Shown: piece after piece, positions 54,615 through 64,000 of the stretch
How the letters are laid out: each line of letters opens with the position of its first letter
Numbering within the stretch: position 1 is the stretch's first letter
Assembly (NCBI RefSeq): GCF_029784165.1
Contig: NC_073696.1
Span: forward strand, 4,712,001 to 4,776,000
Length of the DNA stretch: 64,000 nucleotides
Source: Wyeomyia smithii
Taxonomy: Eukaryota > Arthropoda > Insecta > Diptera > Culicidae
Direction: 5' to 3'
The notes under the pieces: generated by a model
What the model was told of the DNA's origin: nothing
Database searches by the model: none
The model's input: the letters and a program-made list of their open reading frames with translations, nothing else
Program-made: the position numbers and the translations under genes

Positions 54615-55075
54615 AAAACGGTATGATTCGTTGTTTTGCTTTCGTCTCGATTAGACGCAAATTGTTTATCTCCGTTTGAGTTCGCAAAATAACAATACAC
54701 GAGTTATCGTACGGGTGTTTTTTTGTCGATTAGTTCTTGTGCTGCGCGATAACAATAGCCTGTTATATATCGGCAGAAACATCTGCACACTGGTAGGGGC
54801 AGGCTACCCCGCCAGTGATTCGATACGCAGCTGATATATCAGCAAGAATAATTCTCCCGCACCGCTGTTACCCCGCTAGCAGCACGGACCATCATACGAT
54901 CGAGCGAGTGGAAGTCAACTACAAGTGGCATCTACAAGGTCGCGTGTAGGACACGGCCACTGCGTCTCAACACGAAGCTGGAGCGTCATTGTTTGTTCTG
55001 CGGAGACGCTCGATTAATTCTACTATCAGCCGTGAGGTCGTGACTTAGACGTTCGGTGACGTATTACCTTTAGAA

Positions 55076-55225
55076 TTTTTACTATTATTATCAATATTAT
55101 TACTATGTTATAATATTATTATTAATATTATTATTGATATTATTATTGTTATTATTAATATTATTACTATAATTATTATTATTATTATTATTATTACTAT
55201 TGTTATTAGAATTAGTATTACTGTC
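55076..55225. repeat. (ATT)n microsatellite in retrotransposon 5' UTR
   Basis: About 150 bp of imperfect TATTATTATT/AATATTATTA repeats, followed by a T-run and, at about 55290, a run of C. Located 130 bp or more upstream of the ORF1 start. Confidence 0.9.
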
Positions 55226-55353
55226 TTTTTTTTATTTGATCCATTGTAGATTGAAAAATTGTTTTCAAAATTTAACACCAACTACTTGAACCCCCCCCCC
55301 CCATATTCGAATATTTATCGTTTGTGTGCGGTAGAGCGTAACGCTCCCGCAAA

Positions 55354-56745
55354 ATGGACGACATGCAGGTGCAACTTTTCCTGGAGGTGGAAACAAACGG
55401 GGAAGAAATTGAAATTTCTCCCATCAGCTCACCCCTACCTTCCCCTGTGCCCTCCCCTTTGCCAAGTCCTGTACCAAGAGTACCGGAAGTACGGGTAAAA
55501 GCTTACCCAGATGCCGCTGGCGGTCCCTACGTTGTTTTTTTCCGGCCCATAAAGAAGCCATTGAATATTATTCAAATTGGCAAAGACCTGGCAAAACATT
55601 TTTCGGCCGTAACTGAGATTACGAAGGTGAGGCCGAACAAACTGCGAGTTGTCGTGAGTAGCTTGAAGCAAGCAAACGAAATTGCTGGCTACGAGCTCTT
55701 TACGAGAGAGTATCGCGTGTACATCCCTGCCAAGGATGTAGAAATCGACGGTGTGGTTACCGAGGGGAATCTCACTGTCGATGACATTTTGCGTCATGGA
55801 GTTGGCTGTTTTAAAAACCCCTTGATGCAAAGTGTAAAGATACTGGATTGCAAGCAATTGCATTCAGTATCCATCGAAGAAGGGAAGAAGAAATTCCTCC
55901 CTTCGGATTCCTTCCGAGTAACATTCGACGGATCCGCGCTGCCGAACTACGTCCGCTTGGACAGGGTTCGTCTACCTGTACGCCTGTTCGTACCGCGGGT
56001 CATGCATTGCCAAAACTGTAAGCAGTTAGGTCACACAGCCACCTACTGCTGCAACAAGGCACGCTGTAGCAAGTGCGGAGGCAATCATGCTGAGAACGCT
56101 TGCAGTGGGGATACTGAAAAGTGTCTTTATTGCGAGGGAACTCGGCATGACCTTCCGGCATGTCCCGCGTACAAACAGCGCGAGGAAAAAATTAAGCGTT
56201 CCCTTAAGGAACGATCAAAGCGCTCTTTTGCAGAAATGCTTAAGAGGGCTGAGCCACCCTCGACAGGAAACATCTTTTCCTTTTTGCCAACCGATGAGGG
56301 TACATCTGACGATCCCGTCGAAGGGTGTTTCTATGCCTTGCCAGAGGGATCTAGGAAGAGGAGAATGCTCAACTCTCCTAATCTTTCTCGTAAAGGTCGT
56401 AAGATAACCCCTAGCGGAATGACCAATAAGACAACACAAAAAGGAAGCGATGAAGAAAAACCGAAGCAAGTACCCCCCGGTTTTAATTTCAAATCAAACC
56501 AGGAGTACCCACCGCTTCCTGGGGCACCAAAAACCCCTCGTGCACCCATTTCTCGATCAGAAGACATAAAAGAAACAGGGTTCATAAAATTCTCTGATAT
56601 TGTGGACTGGATATTTAAAACATTCAACATACCAGATCCCCTTCAAAACATTCTTCTTGCCCTTCTCCCAACAGTGAAAACCTTTTTGAAGCAACTCACA
56701 GCAACTTGGCCCCTCATTTCAGCTATCGTATCTTTCGATGACTAA
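55354..56745 (+). CDS. I-clade ORF1, gag-like RNA-binding protein (intact)
   Basis: 463 residues starting MDDMQVQLFLEVE. A Pro/Ser-rich segment (residues 25-45) is followed by a basic RNA-recognition-like domain (residues 60-200: YVVFFRPIKK, KVRPNKLRVVVSSLKQANEI, SDSFRVTFDGSALP). Three zinc knuckles follow (residues about 222-275): CQNCKQLGHTATYC, CSKCGGNHAENAC and CLYCEGTRHDLPAC. The C-terminus has a Lys/Arg-rich stretch (SRKRRML, LSRKGRKI) that may act in nuclear or nucleic-acid binding. The protein is thought to coat element RNA and form a ribonucleoprotein. It ends in TAA at 56743-56745, overlapping the ORF2 start by 8 nt, which suggests reinitiation for ORF2 translation, as proposed for the I factor. 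No internal stop or frameshift. Confidence 0.93.
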   Translation: MDDMQVQLFLEVETNGEEIEISPISSPLPSPVPSPLPSPVPRVPEVRVKAYPDAAGGPYVVFFRPIKKPLNIIQIGKDLAKHFSAVTEITKVRPNKLRVVVSSLKQANEIAGYELFTREYRVYIPAKDVEIDGVVTEGNLTVDDILRHGVGCFKNPLMQSVKILDCKQLHSVSIEEGKKKFLPSDSFRVTFDGSALPNYVRLDRVRLPVRLFVPRVMHCQNCKQLGHTATYCCNKARCSKCGGNHAENACSGDTEKCLYCEGTRHDLPACPAYKQREEKIKRSLKERSKRSFAEMLKRAEPPSTGNIFSFLPTDEGTSDDPVEGCFYALPEGSRKRRMLNSPNLSRKGRKITPSGMTNKTTQKGSDEEKPKQVPPGFNFKSNQEYPPLPGAPKTPRAPISRSEDIKETGFIKFSDIVDWIFKTFNIPDPLQNILLALLPTVKTFLKQLTATWPLISAIVSFDD

Positions 56746-59700
56746 TACGTTGAAAGAGGTTAGGAATTTTGTCACTGTGTTACAGTGGAACTGCAGAAGT
56801 ATCATCCCCAAATTTGATTTTTTTTCACATTTGATAAACACATACAATTGTGATGCGTTCGCGCTTTGTGAAACTTTTCTCAATTCAAATGACCAACTTA
56901 ATTTCCACGATTTTAACATCATTCGTCGAGATCGAGACACGGTGGAGGGGTACTTTTAGGGATCAAAAAGTGCTATTCTTTTTTCAGAATCGACCTCCCC
57001 TCGATCTCGAATATTGAAGTTGTTGCCATTCAAACGAATATGAATGGAAAAGACCTTTGCCTTGTTTCGTTATATATTCCCCCATCCGCGCGGATTGAAC
57101 AGAAGCAACTCCTTGATATAGCAGAATTGCTTCCCGCACCTTTTTTGATTTTGGGAGATTTTAACTCTCACTGTTCGCTATGGGGGTCGCTGTACGACGA
57201 CAACCGATCTTCTTTAATTTGTACCTTGATCGACGACTTCAATATGACACTTTTGAATACTGGGGAAGCGACACGTGTACCTAATCCTCCAGCACGTGAA
57301 AGCGTGCTTGACCTATCCCTCTGCTCGACATCACTTGCGTTAGATTGCCAGTGGAAAGTAATCAACGATCCCCACGGTAGTGATCATCTTCCAATCGTTA
57401 TATCAATCGCTAATGGTTCAACTCCCCCGAACCCAATCAATATTTCCTACGACCTTACACGTAATATTGATTGGAAGCGTTATGAGTCTATTACAGCGGA
57501 ATCTATCGAGACTCACGAGGAACTTCCTCCGGAGGAAGAATACGCGTTCTTAGCTGGCTTGATAATCGACGCCGCGACGCAAGCTCAGACGAAACCGATA
57601 CCCGGGGTAACGATTAGACAACGCCCTCCCAACAAATGGTGGGACAAAGAGTGCTCTGAGCTGTACGCGCGAAGGTCCGCGGCGTATAAGGACTACCGGG
57701 AGTACGGCACTGTCAACCTACTACGAAAGTACGAGGCACTGGGCAGGCAGATGAAGAGCTTAGTAAAGGCGAAAAAACGCGGGTACTGGCGGCGGTTCGT
57801 AAACGCGTTGTCGAGGGAAACAGCGATGAGCACTCTTTGGGATACCGCCAGGCGCATGCGGAACCGTGACGTTTCGAATGAGAATGAGGAGTATTCAGAT
57901 CGCTGGATACTCGATTTTGCCAAAAAGGTCTGTCCGGATTCTGTACCGGAACAGAAAACCTTTCGCGACGCGTTTATAGTAACTACGGAAGAGCCTCCAT
58001 TTTCGATGTTGGAATTTTCAATGGCTCTCCTGTCGTGCAACAATAAGGCTCCAGGGTTAGATAGAATAAAATTCAACCTGTTGAAGAATCTACCCGACTC
58101 TGCAAAAAGACGCTTGTTGGACTTGTTCAACAAGTTTCTTGAGCTAAATATTGTTCCGCATGACTGGAGGGAGGTAAAAGTCATTGCTATTCGGAAACCC
58201 GGGAAACCTGCCTCTGATCACAATTCATATAGGCCGATTGCGATGCTCTCTTGCCTCCGGAAATTAATGGAGAAAATGATCCTCTTACGGTTAGACAAAT
58301 GGGTCGAAACTAACGGTTTACTTTCAGATACTCAATTTGGCTTTCGCCGGGGCAAAGGGACGAACGATTGCCTAGCGTTGCTTTCTACTGAAATTCAACT
58401 AGCCTTTGCTCGAAAAGAGCAAATGGCTTCTGCGTTCTTGGATATTAAGGGGGCTTTTGACTCTGTCTCTGTAGAAGTTTTAAGCGCGAAACTTCATTCG
58501 CAGGGACTTTCACTAAATCTGAATAACTTTTTGCTCAATTTGTTGTCAGAAAAGCATATGTATTTCTCACATGGCGATTCGACAACTTCCCGAATTAGTT
58601 ACATGGGCCTTCCCCAGGGCTCATGTTTAAGTCCTCTCTTAAATAATTTTTACGTCAATGACATCGATGAATGTCTTGCAAATTCATGCACGCTAAGGCA
58701 ACTTGCAGACGATAGCGTTGTATCCATTACTGGTAGCGAGGCTAGCGATCTGCAAGGACCATTGCAAGATACCTTAGACAATTTGTCTGAATGGGCTCTT
58801 AAGCTGGGTATCGAATTCTCTCCGGAGAAAACTGAGTTGGTCGTTTTTTCTAGGAAGCATAACCCAGCTCAGCTGCAGCTCCTACTAACGAGTAAAACGA
58901 TCTCTCAGGTTTTAGTCGCTAAATATCTCGGGGTCTGGTTCGACTCCAAATGCACCTGGGCTTGTCATATTAGGTATCTGACACAAAAATGCCAACAGAG
59001 GATTAATTTTCTTCGTACGATTACCGGAACTTGGTGGGGTGCTCACCCAGGAGACCTTCTAAGGTTATACCAAACAACGATATTGTCAGTTCTTGAGTAC
59101 GGCTGTTTCTGCTTTCGCTCCGCCGCGAACACGCACATTATAAAATTAGAGAGAATACAATATCGTTGTTTGCGTATTGCCTTGGGTTGCATGCAGTCGA
59201 CCCATACGATGAGTCTTGAAGTGTTAGCGGGTATTCTTCCGTTGAAACATCGTTTTTGGAATCTCTCTTACCGGTTGCTAATTCGATGCACAGTTATGAA
59301 CCCATTAGTAATTGAAAATTTCGAGAGGTTGGTCGACCTTCAATCTCAATCCAGATTTATGACTTTATATTTTGACTATATGGCTCAAGATATTAATCCT
59401 TCTTCATACGATTCCTCCAATGTCGCACTTTTAGCTACTTCTAATAATGCTATATTCTTCGACACCACCATGAAACAAGACATTTCTGGTATCCCGGATC
59501 AATTGCGACCCCAAGAGATCCCTAAGATTTTTTCGAATAAGTTTAAACATGTTAGTTATGATAAAAGGTTTTACACTGACGGATCTAATCTAGATGAGTC
59601 CACTGGCTTCGGTGTTTTCCACGAAAATTTTACCGCCTCCTACAAACTCGATGCTCCTGCTTCCGTGTACGTCGCAGAACTTGCTGCTATTCAGTACTCT

Positions 59701-60417
59701 CTTGGAATCATCGAAACCCTACCCACAGACCACTACTTCATCTTCACAGATAGTCTCAGTGCCATTGAGGCTCTGCGATCGATGAAGCCTGTGAAGCACA
59801 CCCCGTATTTCCTGGGGAAAGTACGGCGGTTTTTAAGTGCTTTAACAGATAAAAATTACCGGGTTACCTTAGCGTGGGTCCCTTCTCATTGCTCGATTCC
59901 GGGTAATGAAAAGGCTGACTCTTTTGCTAAGGTGGGTGCTATTGATGGCGATATTTATGAAAGACCAATTGCTTATGATGAATTTTATAGCATTTTGCGT
60001 CAGAGAACACTCAACAGTTGGCAATCATCATGGAACTCAGATGAACTGGGACGGTGGCTACATTCCATTTTTCCTAAGGTATCGACGAAAGCATGGTTCA
60101 AGGGGTTGGATGTAGGTCGGGACTTCATTCGCGTGATGTCCAGACTTATGTCCAATCACTACACGTTAAACACGCATCTCTTTCGTATAGGGCTTGTAGA
60201 CAGTAATCACTGCGTTTGTGGCGATGGCTACCATGACATCGAGCATGTTGTTTGGTCGTGTACCGAATACTGTGGTGTTAGGTCCGAGCTTATAGATTCC
60301 CTTCGGGCCCGAGGAAAACAACCGAACGTACCCGTTAGAGACATTCTGGGAAGCGGTGATCTCCAGTACATGACACAGCTATACTGCTTTCTGGAAAACG
60401 CTGACATTAAAATTTAA
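56738..60417 (+). pseudogene. I-clade ORF2: endonuclease-RT-RNase H, one frameshift
   Basis: Begins MTNTLKEVRNFVTVLQWNCR; the first frame stops at 56959. Compared with the relative at 23.7-27.1 kb, about 4 bp are missing near 56938-56945. The correct frame then stays open to 60417 (long frame 57040-60417, 1125 codons). The endonuclease has WNCRSI, LGDFNSHCSLWG and GSDHLPIVIS. The RT has NKAPGLDRIKFNLLKNLP, YRPIAMLSCLRKLMEKMI, FGFRRGKGTNDCLALL, FLDIKGAFDSVS, GLPQGSCLSPLL and the catalytic LADD (about 58699). RNase H has FYTDGS, ELAAIQYSLG, FIFTDSLSAIEALR and WVPSHCSIPGNEKAD, with all four acidic/His positions kept. A C-terminal CCHC-like motif (CVCGDGYHDIEHVVWSC) follows. The enzyme would nick target DNA and prime reverse transcription there. 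Apart from the one lesion, every catalytic motif looks intact. Confidence 0.93.
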
Positions 60418-60761
60418 AATTTTCTTTGTCTATTTGTCAGATTAAGGATACAAATATGCTATGCTGAAGACACGGAAACGAAGAGCCCGCATCTATGCTT
60501 ACACAAATATTTTGAACCCACAACAAACAAGAATACAATTGCTCTACCAGTTGAAAAACAAAGTTCCAAAATAGTCAAGTCAAAATTGTATCTCCCCTCC
60601 TCTCACCTTAAATCCCCACTAGCTCGTAGTCGGCCGCGAGAATAAAGAAAAGGCCTCCCTCTTTTCCCTGCTAACGTAGAATTAATACGAATTGTACTTG
60701 GCTCAGTAAAACAGAAAATGTATCGTGCCGTGTCAAATAAACTAATTTAAATTTTAAAACG

Positions 60762-60785
60762 GTATGAGGCCAACTTGCCTCATAC
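60762..60785. repeat. 9 bp-stem hairpin at the 3' junction
   Basis: GTATGAGGC and GCCTCATAC are inverted across a 6 bp loop. It overlaps the right target-site duplication, so it belongs to the target DNA rather than to the element. The left duplication copy lacks the downstream arm. Confidence 0.6.
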
Positions 60786-60789
60786 TTTT

Positions 60790-61265
60790 CATCGAACCGT
60801 TTCTTCAAAGTGAAGAAGCCTTTCTCGTAGTGTCCGTGCCCTGTGCCTCCTAGACAAATTGTTTCAAACTAACCAAAGCGCCGGGCAGTAAACTTTCCCA
60901 TTTGCCGGACTTGCCGAAATAAGACTTTGGTCAACTCTTTGACCGCAAGTTCTGGTTCACGGGCCATCGTGCGAAACAGTCCGGATGGGCCTGGACGGTT
61001 TTGCTGTCAAGTTTTTTTTCGATATGCACAACTTTGTGTACAAGAAACTTTTTCCTCGGGTAGGAAATATTTGCTTTCCTCTCTTTTTGCTGTAAATAAT
61101 TGGCGTATTTTTTATAAGCCTCCTTTTTGACCTGAAAAACGAGTAGAACAAAACTAAAACTGACGGTCACATCTGTTTTCGACTGAATCAAATGAGTTTT
61201 GAATAACTTAAAAAACTATTAAGTTTGATGTTTGTTCGGTCGAACAGAAAAGAAAACTTATTGAA
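60790..61265. other. non-coding stretch
   Basis: No recognised gene. The minus-strand frame at 60931-61191 (86 codons, Lys-rich) has no known motif and overlaps a plus-strand frame. Confidence 0.4.
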
Positions 61266-61267
61266 TT

Positions 61268-61909
61268 ATGATCCAACAGCGAATCAAACAAAAATGCCGA
61301 CATTTCAAACCCAAATTGGTCCGGTTATCAATTTCACTACCGTTTTCTGAATGGAGAAAAATGACATCCAATCAGTATCACTCCAGTCGTCCCGTTTATC
61401 ACTCACGATGGATCACTGGCTGGCTAGACAACAACAGAAAAAACCACAACGGTGGCGGTCTTCTGACTTCGTATAATAGTAAGCAGAAATCCGAGAATTC
61501 TTTTACGACGCACGTATAAAAAATGAAGCGCAAAAGTGTGACCAAATGGAACACTATCAAAGCAGGAAATCATACACGGCAAGTCATCCTTCCACAAAGT
61601 CGTTCACCACCAAGAAAACACCGGGCGACCGACGGAGACCGTCTGGGAAGCGTTTATCACTCTAAATCTACGGATATCTCGTTTTTTTTCTTACAAGTTT
61701 TTCACCCACTGGCCGACGCGGCACGTTACTCCGTACCGGAAAGGGACTATCAGATAAAAAATCAACAGCTTTTGGATTATGGTCTCAACGCGATGGCCCA
61801 AGGAAAAAAAAACTTAAAAAGGATAAAGATAAGGACCAAACGAAGGCCAAACTCTGCTAATAATGTAGTACCACGGAACGACATATTCGTAACGGGAAAT
61901 TCTCGCTGA
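61268..61909 (+). CDS. unrecognised open frame with one in-frame stop
   Basis: Two frames, 61268-61519 and 61523-61909, are in phase and separated by a single TAA (61517-61519). Together they give about 213 codons. The product is basic and Ser/Asn/Lys/Arg-rich (RKMTSNQYHSSRPVYHSR, SRSPPRKHRATDGDR, KKNLKRIKIRTKRRPNSAN), with no domain I recognise, no signal peptide and no membrane segment. The T-rich tract before TTACAAG near 61681-61698 could be a splice acceptor, so the true structure might be an exon starting there. It could equally be chance or a decayed repeat. Confidence 0.25.
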
Positions 61910-61914
61910 TCCGG

Positions 61915-63140
61915 GCATGTGTGTGATTCTATCGAGAAATGATAAATGGTGGGAAGTTTCTCTGAATTACCACGATTAATTTTAGTGCCTTTCTCTTCTG
62001 TTGGTTCGTTTTATGTGTCACTGCACTGCTGGCCACCAGTTTTTCACCATCCAGACGACGACGACAATTCGGACGCTCGAGATTGTATGAAGTTCAAATT
62101 ATGCTTTTCCCGGTTGCGCTGACGTCTGGAGATGACGATATGATGATGATGATTACTTGATGGGATGCCATTTGTCTCCGGCGTAATGTTTTTATTGATG
62201 TGCTACTTCAAATCTATCTTGATGGAAGTTTGCTCGTTATTGGTCTGAATTACAATGTAAGATTTCTTGAAGTTGACAATTATTGACGGCGTAAGCGACA
62301 CTACTGTATTTGTTTATTTATGGAATTCGATTTTTTTTACCATTAGTTCTGAAGATAATTCGTCTCATAAAATTATAAAAATCAATCGTCCATCATCTTC
62401 AAATGATATTTTAAAATCATCTAAGAATTATTTTATAACTACTGTCTAATAACTAATGTCAAAAATCAAAGATCGTTATTTTTGAAGCATCGCCAGAATT
62501 CCAAAATAAGTTTTATTGAAAAATCACAAAATGATTTTACGAAAAACACGAAAAAATCTGGAAAGTTTCATGTAAAACGCTTTTGTCGATTTAAACATAC
62601 TAATTTTCAAACTATCTGGATTTACCATCATGAAGTTTGAACTACATTTTGGCTCCGGAAGCGTAAGAGTTACCAGTAAATCAGTTAAGAAGGATATGAT
62701 TTGACTTCGAAATGTGTTTACCCTGACTTGCCTTAAGAAAGCGCATTGGAACTTGGTCCAGCAACTTTACTCCTTTCGTCTGCTTACACCGGGAATATTG
62801 GCGTTAACTATCATTCATTTCGCGTGACAAAAAACGTATCAGAAACCATGAATTTTTCGTATCAGAAACCATGAATTTCGACAAAGCAAATATAATTTCT
62901 TATCTTCATAGCTTTTCCAAAAAAAAAAAAGATAATTTTGAATGTACATTTGAAAAATTCAAAATTGGTAGGTGTTGAATAAAATTCATTAGAGTACAAA
63001 AAATAAATAAAAATATCAGCATGAAACAGGTAAAATTAACTAAAATACTATCAAAAAAGGAATAAAACTTTCAAAGACAAAAAAAACTGAAACGACTAAA
63101 ACTTTGAAGCTAAAAATTGATCAGGACGCAATTACATGCT
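61915..63140. other. AT-rich non-coding stretch
   Basis: No gene or inverted repeat recognised. There are short ATG(A)TGATGATG runs near 62140 and A-rich sequence at 62900-63120. Confidence 0.4.
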
Positions 63141-63149
63141 CTTAAGAAG

Positions 63150-64000
63150 TTGAACCTCAATGAAGCAAGAGCCCGGCTGAAGTAAAGCAAATGCGTTGAG
63201 CTCTCAGGTTCAGCGTTGCAAAAGCGGCAATTGTTGGTCGGAACTTTGCCAATCGATTTCCTTTAAATGATAAAAAGCAGGACAGTGTCCAGTGAGGAGT
63301 CCCGTGATGATGCGTAGTTCACTACGAGTTAAGGTGGTAGCGTGTAGAAACCACCACGTGGTGACCACGTGGTCGCCAACGAATTTCCAGTGCCACAAGA
63401 CTCGGGAACAGTTAATGCCTTACCAATGAAAACACTATCTAATGTTTTCATCATCATAACAAACATGATGATATGTTTTCACAAGTGACGTATCAACTAT
63501 TACCGAGTGGTAAGCATTTGAAAATTCGAAGTTGACCACGTGGTGGTTCGAAGTCGGCCATTTATGGCTTCAACACACTTCCACCTTAAACTAAGTAATC
63601 TTTTGGTAACTGCTAGACTAGGGTAGATAAAATGATTAGCCTTTCTGCAACCCTGCGCATGTTGCCAATGAAATGCTCACTTTAGCTATACACATGTACT
63701 TAGTTAGCCTTGAATGGCGGATGTGAGGTACCCAAGGACTGTTCAGGTCTTATGAATTGCTGTGCAGATCCTTGTCTTGCTAGACACACATGTGGTAAAC
63801 TTTAATGCCAGTAGTGCAGCCTGACTGTCTGAAAAGATTCCTATTTTGGCATGTCTGTAGTTGCGCTTTAGACATATCGTTGCACAGATGTATATTGCGT
63901 ATACCTCTGTTGAAAGACGGTTTTTTTTTCGTGTTGGGTATTTTCGTCACTGCGACCAATTTTTTGATATTTTGTGACATATTCCCCCTTTTTAATTTTG
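63150..64000 (-). pseudogene. RNase H / C-terminal fragment of another non-LTR retrotransposon
   Basis: Minus-strand pieces, in order from the window edge, are an RNase H segment (about 63900-63800: NYRHAKIGIFSDSQAALLAL, with the catalytic-type DS), a decayed middle, then TLTRSELRIITGLLTGHCP (about 63330-63280). After a frameshift the C-terminal zinc motif NCRFCNAEPESSTHLL follows (about 63225-63180). The motif order matches the end of ORF2 in RNase H-bearing non-LTR elements, but the sequence differs from the I-clade copies in this window. A TTAA-flanked MITE splits it and the element runs off the right edge. Confidence 0.7.
63329..63589. mobile_element. 261 bp MITE with TTAA ends, nested in the retrotransposon
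   Basis: TTAAGGTGG(T/A)AG(C/T)GTGT at 63329-63344 is inverted at the right end (ACACTTCCACCTTAA to 63589). A palindromic ACCACGTGGT block occurs near both ends (63351-63372 and 63534-63544). TTAA at both edges is the piggyBac-type target duplication. It interrupts the retrotransposon frame exactly before the codons for LTRSELR. Confidence 0.8.

Larger units (their letters stand above)
54627..60755 (+). mobile_element. I-clade (MosquI-like) retrotransposon, nearly intact
   Basis: About 6.1 kb between exact 12 bp direct repeats AAAACGGTATGA (54615-54626 and 60756-60767). The order is 5' UTR with an (ATT)n tract, ORF1 intact (463 residues), an 8 nt overlap ATGACTAA, ORF2 with endonuclease/RT/RNase H broken only once near 56940, then a 3' UTR ending GTGCCGTGTCAAATAAA. 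The same 3' string is found in the minus-strand relative at 23346-28932. The long matching duplication and single lesion indicate a recent insertion. Confidence 0.9.

Noticed and set aside
57693..58184. 163-codon minus-strand frame
   Set aside because: Shadow of the retrotransposon ORF2 on the opposite strand.

Overview
The window is AT-rich, repeat-dense animal DNA with spliceosomal introns, and it looks like a mosquito genome. The evidence is an insect-type trehalose/sugar transporter gene, two I-clade (MosquI-like) retrotransposons carrying an RNase H domain, an RTE element, Tc1/mariner and hAT relics, a tRNA-derived SINE family, and many MITEs. Aedes is my best guess because of the very long, TE-filled intron. 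That is inference; no species marker was seen.

Host gene. Only one host protein-coding gene is well supported. It is a minus-strand SLC2/MFS sugar transporter of the trehalose-transporter (Tret1-like) family. Six coding exons are visible: 39013-40035, 11953-12127, 11432-11852, 11016-11371, 10493-10959 and 10279-10431. They splice in frame with GT/AG borders into 864 residues plus a stop. The first exon(s), with the start codon, are not in view. The 341-residue Asn/Gln-rich N-terminal exon is split from the transporter core by a 26,885 bp intron that holds most of the transposons.

Layout. 1-9.4 kb: non-coding DNA, a terminal-inverted-repeat (TIR) element, a SINE, a ~68 bp tandem array, and two decayed Tc1-like elements, one of them split by a MITE. 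9.4-12.1 kb: 3' UTR and five coding exons of the transporter. 12.1-39 kb: the giant intron, with a TIR element (14.7-16.8 kb), an RTE retrotransposon (17.5-20.5 kb), a promoter-bearing repeat (21.6-23.1 kb), a full-length but broken I-clade element on the minus strand (23.3-28.9 kb, 10 bp target-site duplication), and a 6.7 kb TIR composite (32.0-38.6 kb). The composite contains a 3.3 kb hAT-type insertion with an 8 bp duplication and nested MITEs. 39-40 kb: N-terminal exon. 40-54.6 kb: non-coding DNA with MITEs, minisatellites, a Penelope-like fragment with a hammerhead-like motif, a second SINE copy, a mariner relic and a 2.7 kb tandem-repeat element. 54.6-60.8 kb: a second, nearly intact I-clade element on the plus strand (12 bp target-site duplication, one frameshift). 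60.8-64 kb: unrecognised open frames and an RNase H fragment of another retrotransposon, split by a TTAA-flanked MITE.

Most unusual signal. The repeats at 32.0-38.6 kb contain non-coding units with a TATA box. At their 3' ends four copies carry a 16-nt hairpin with histone-mRNA geometry (6 bp stem, 4 nt loop), each followed 12-14 nt later by a purine-rich TTGAAGAGTTAATA-like block. That is the architecture of a histone 3'-processing signal (stem-loop plus histone downstream element), and no histone ORF is present.
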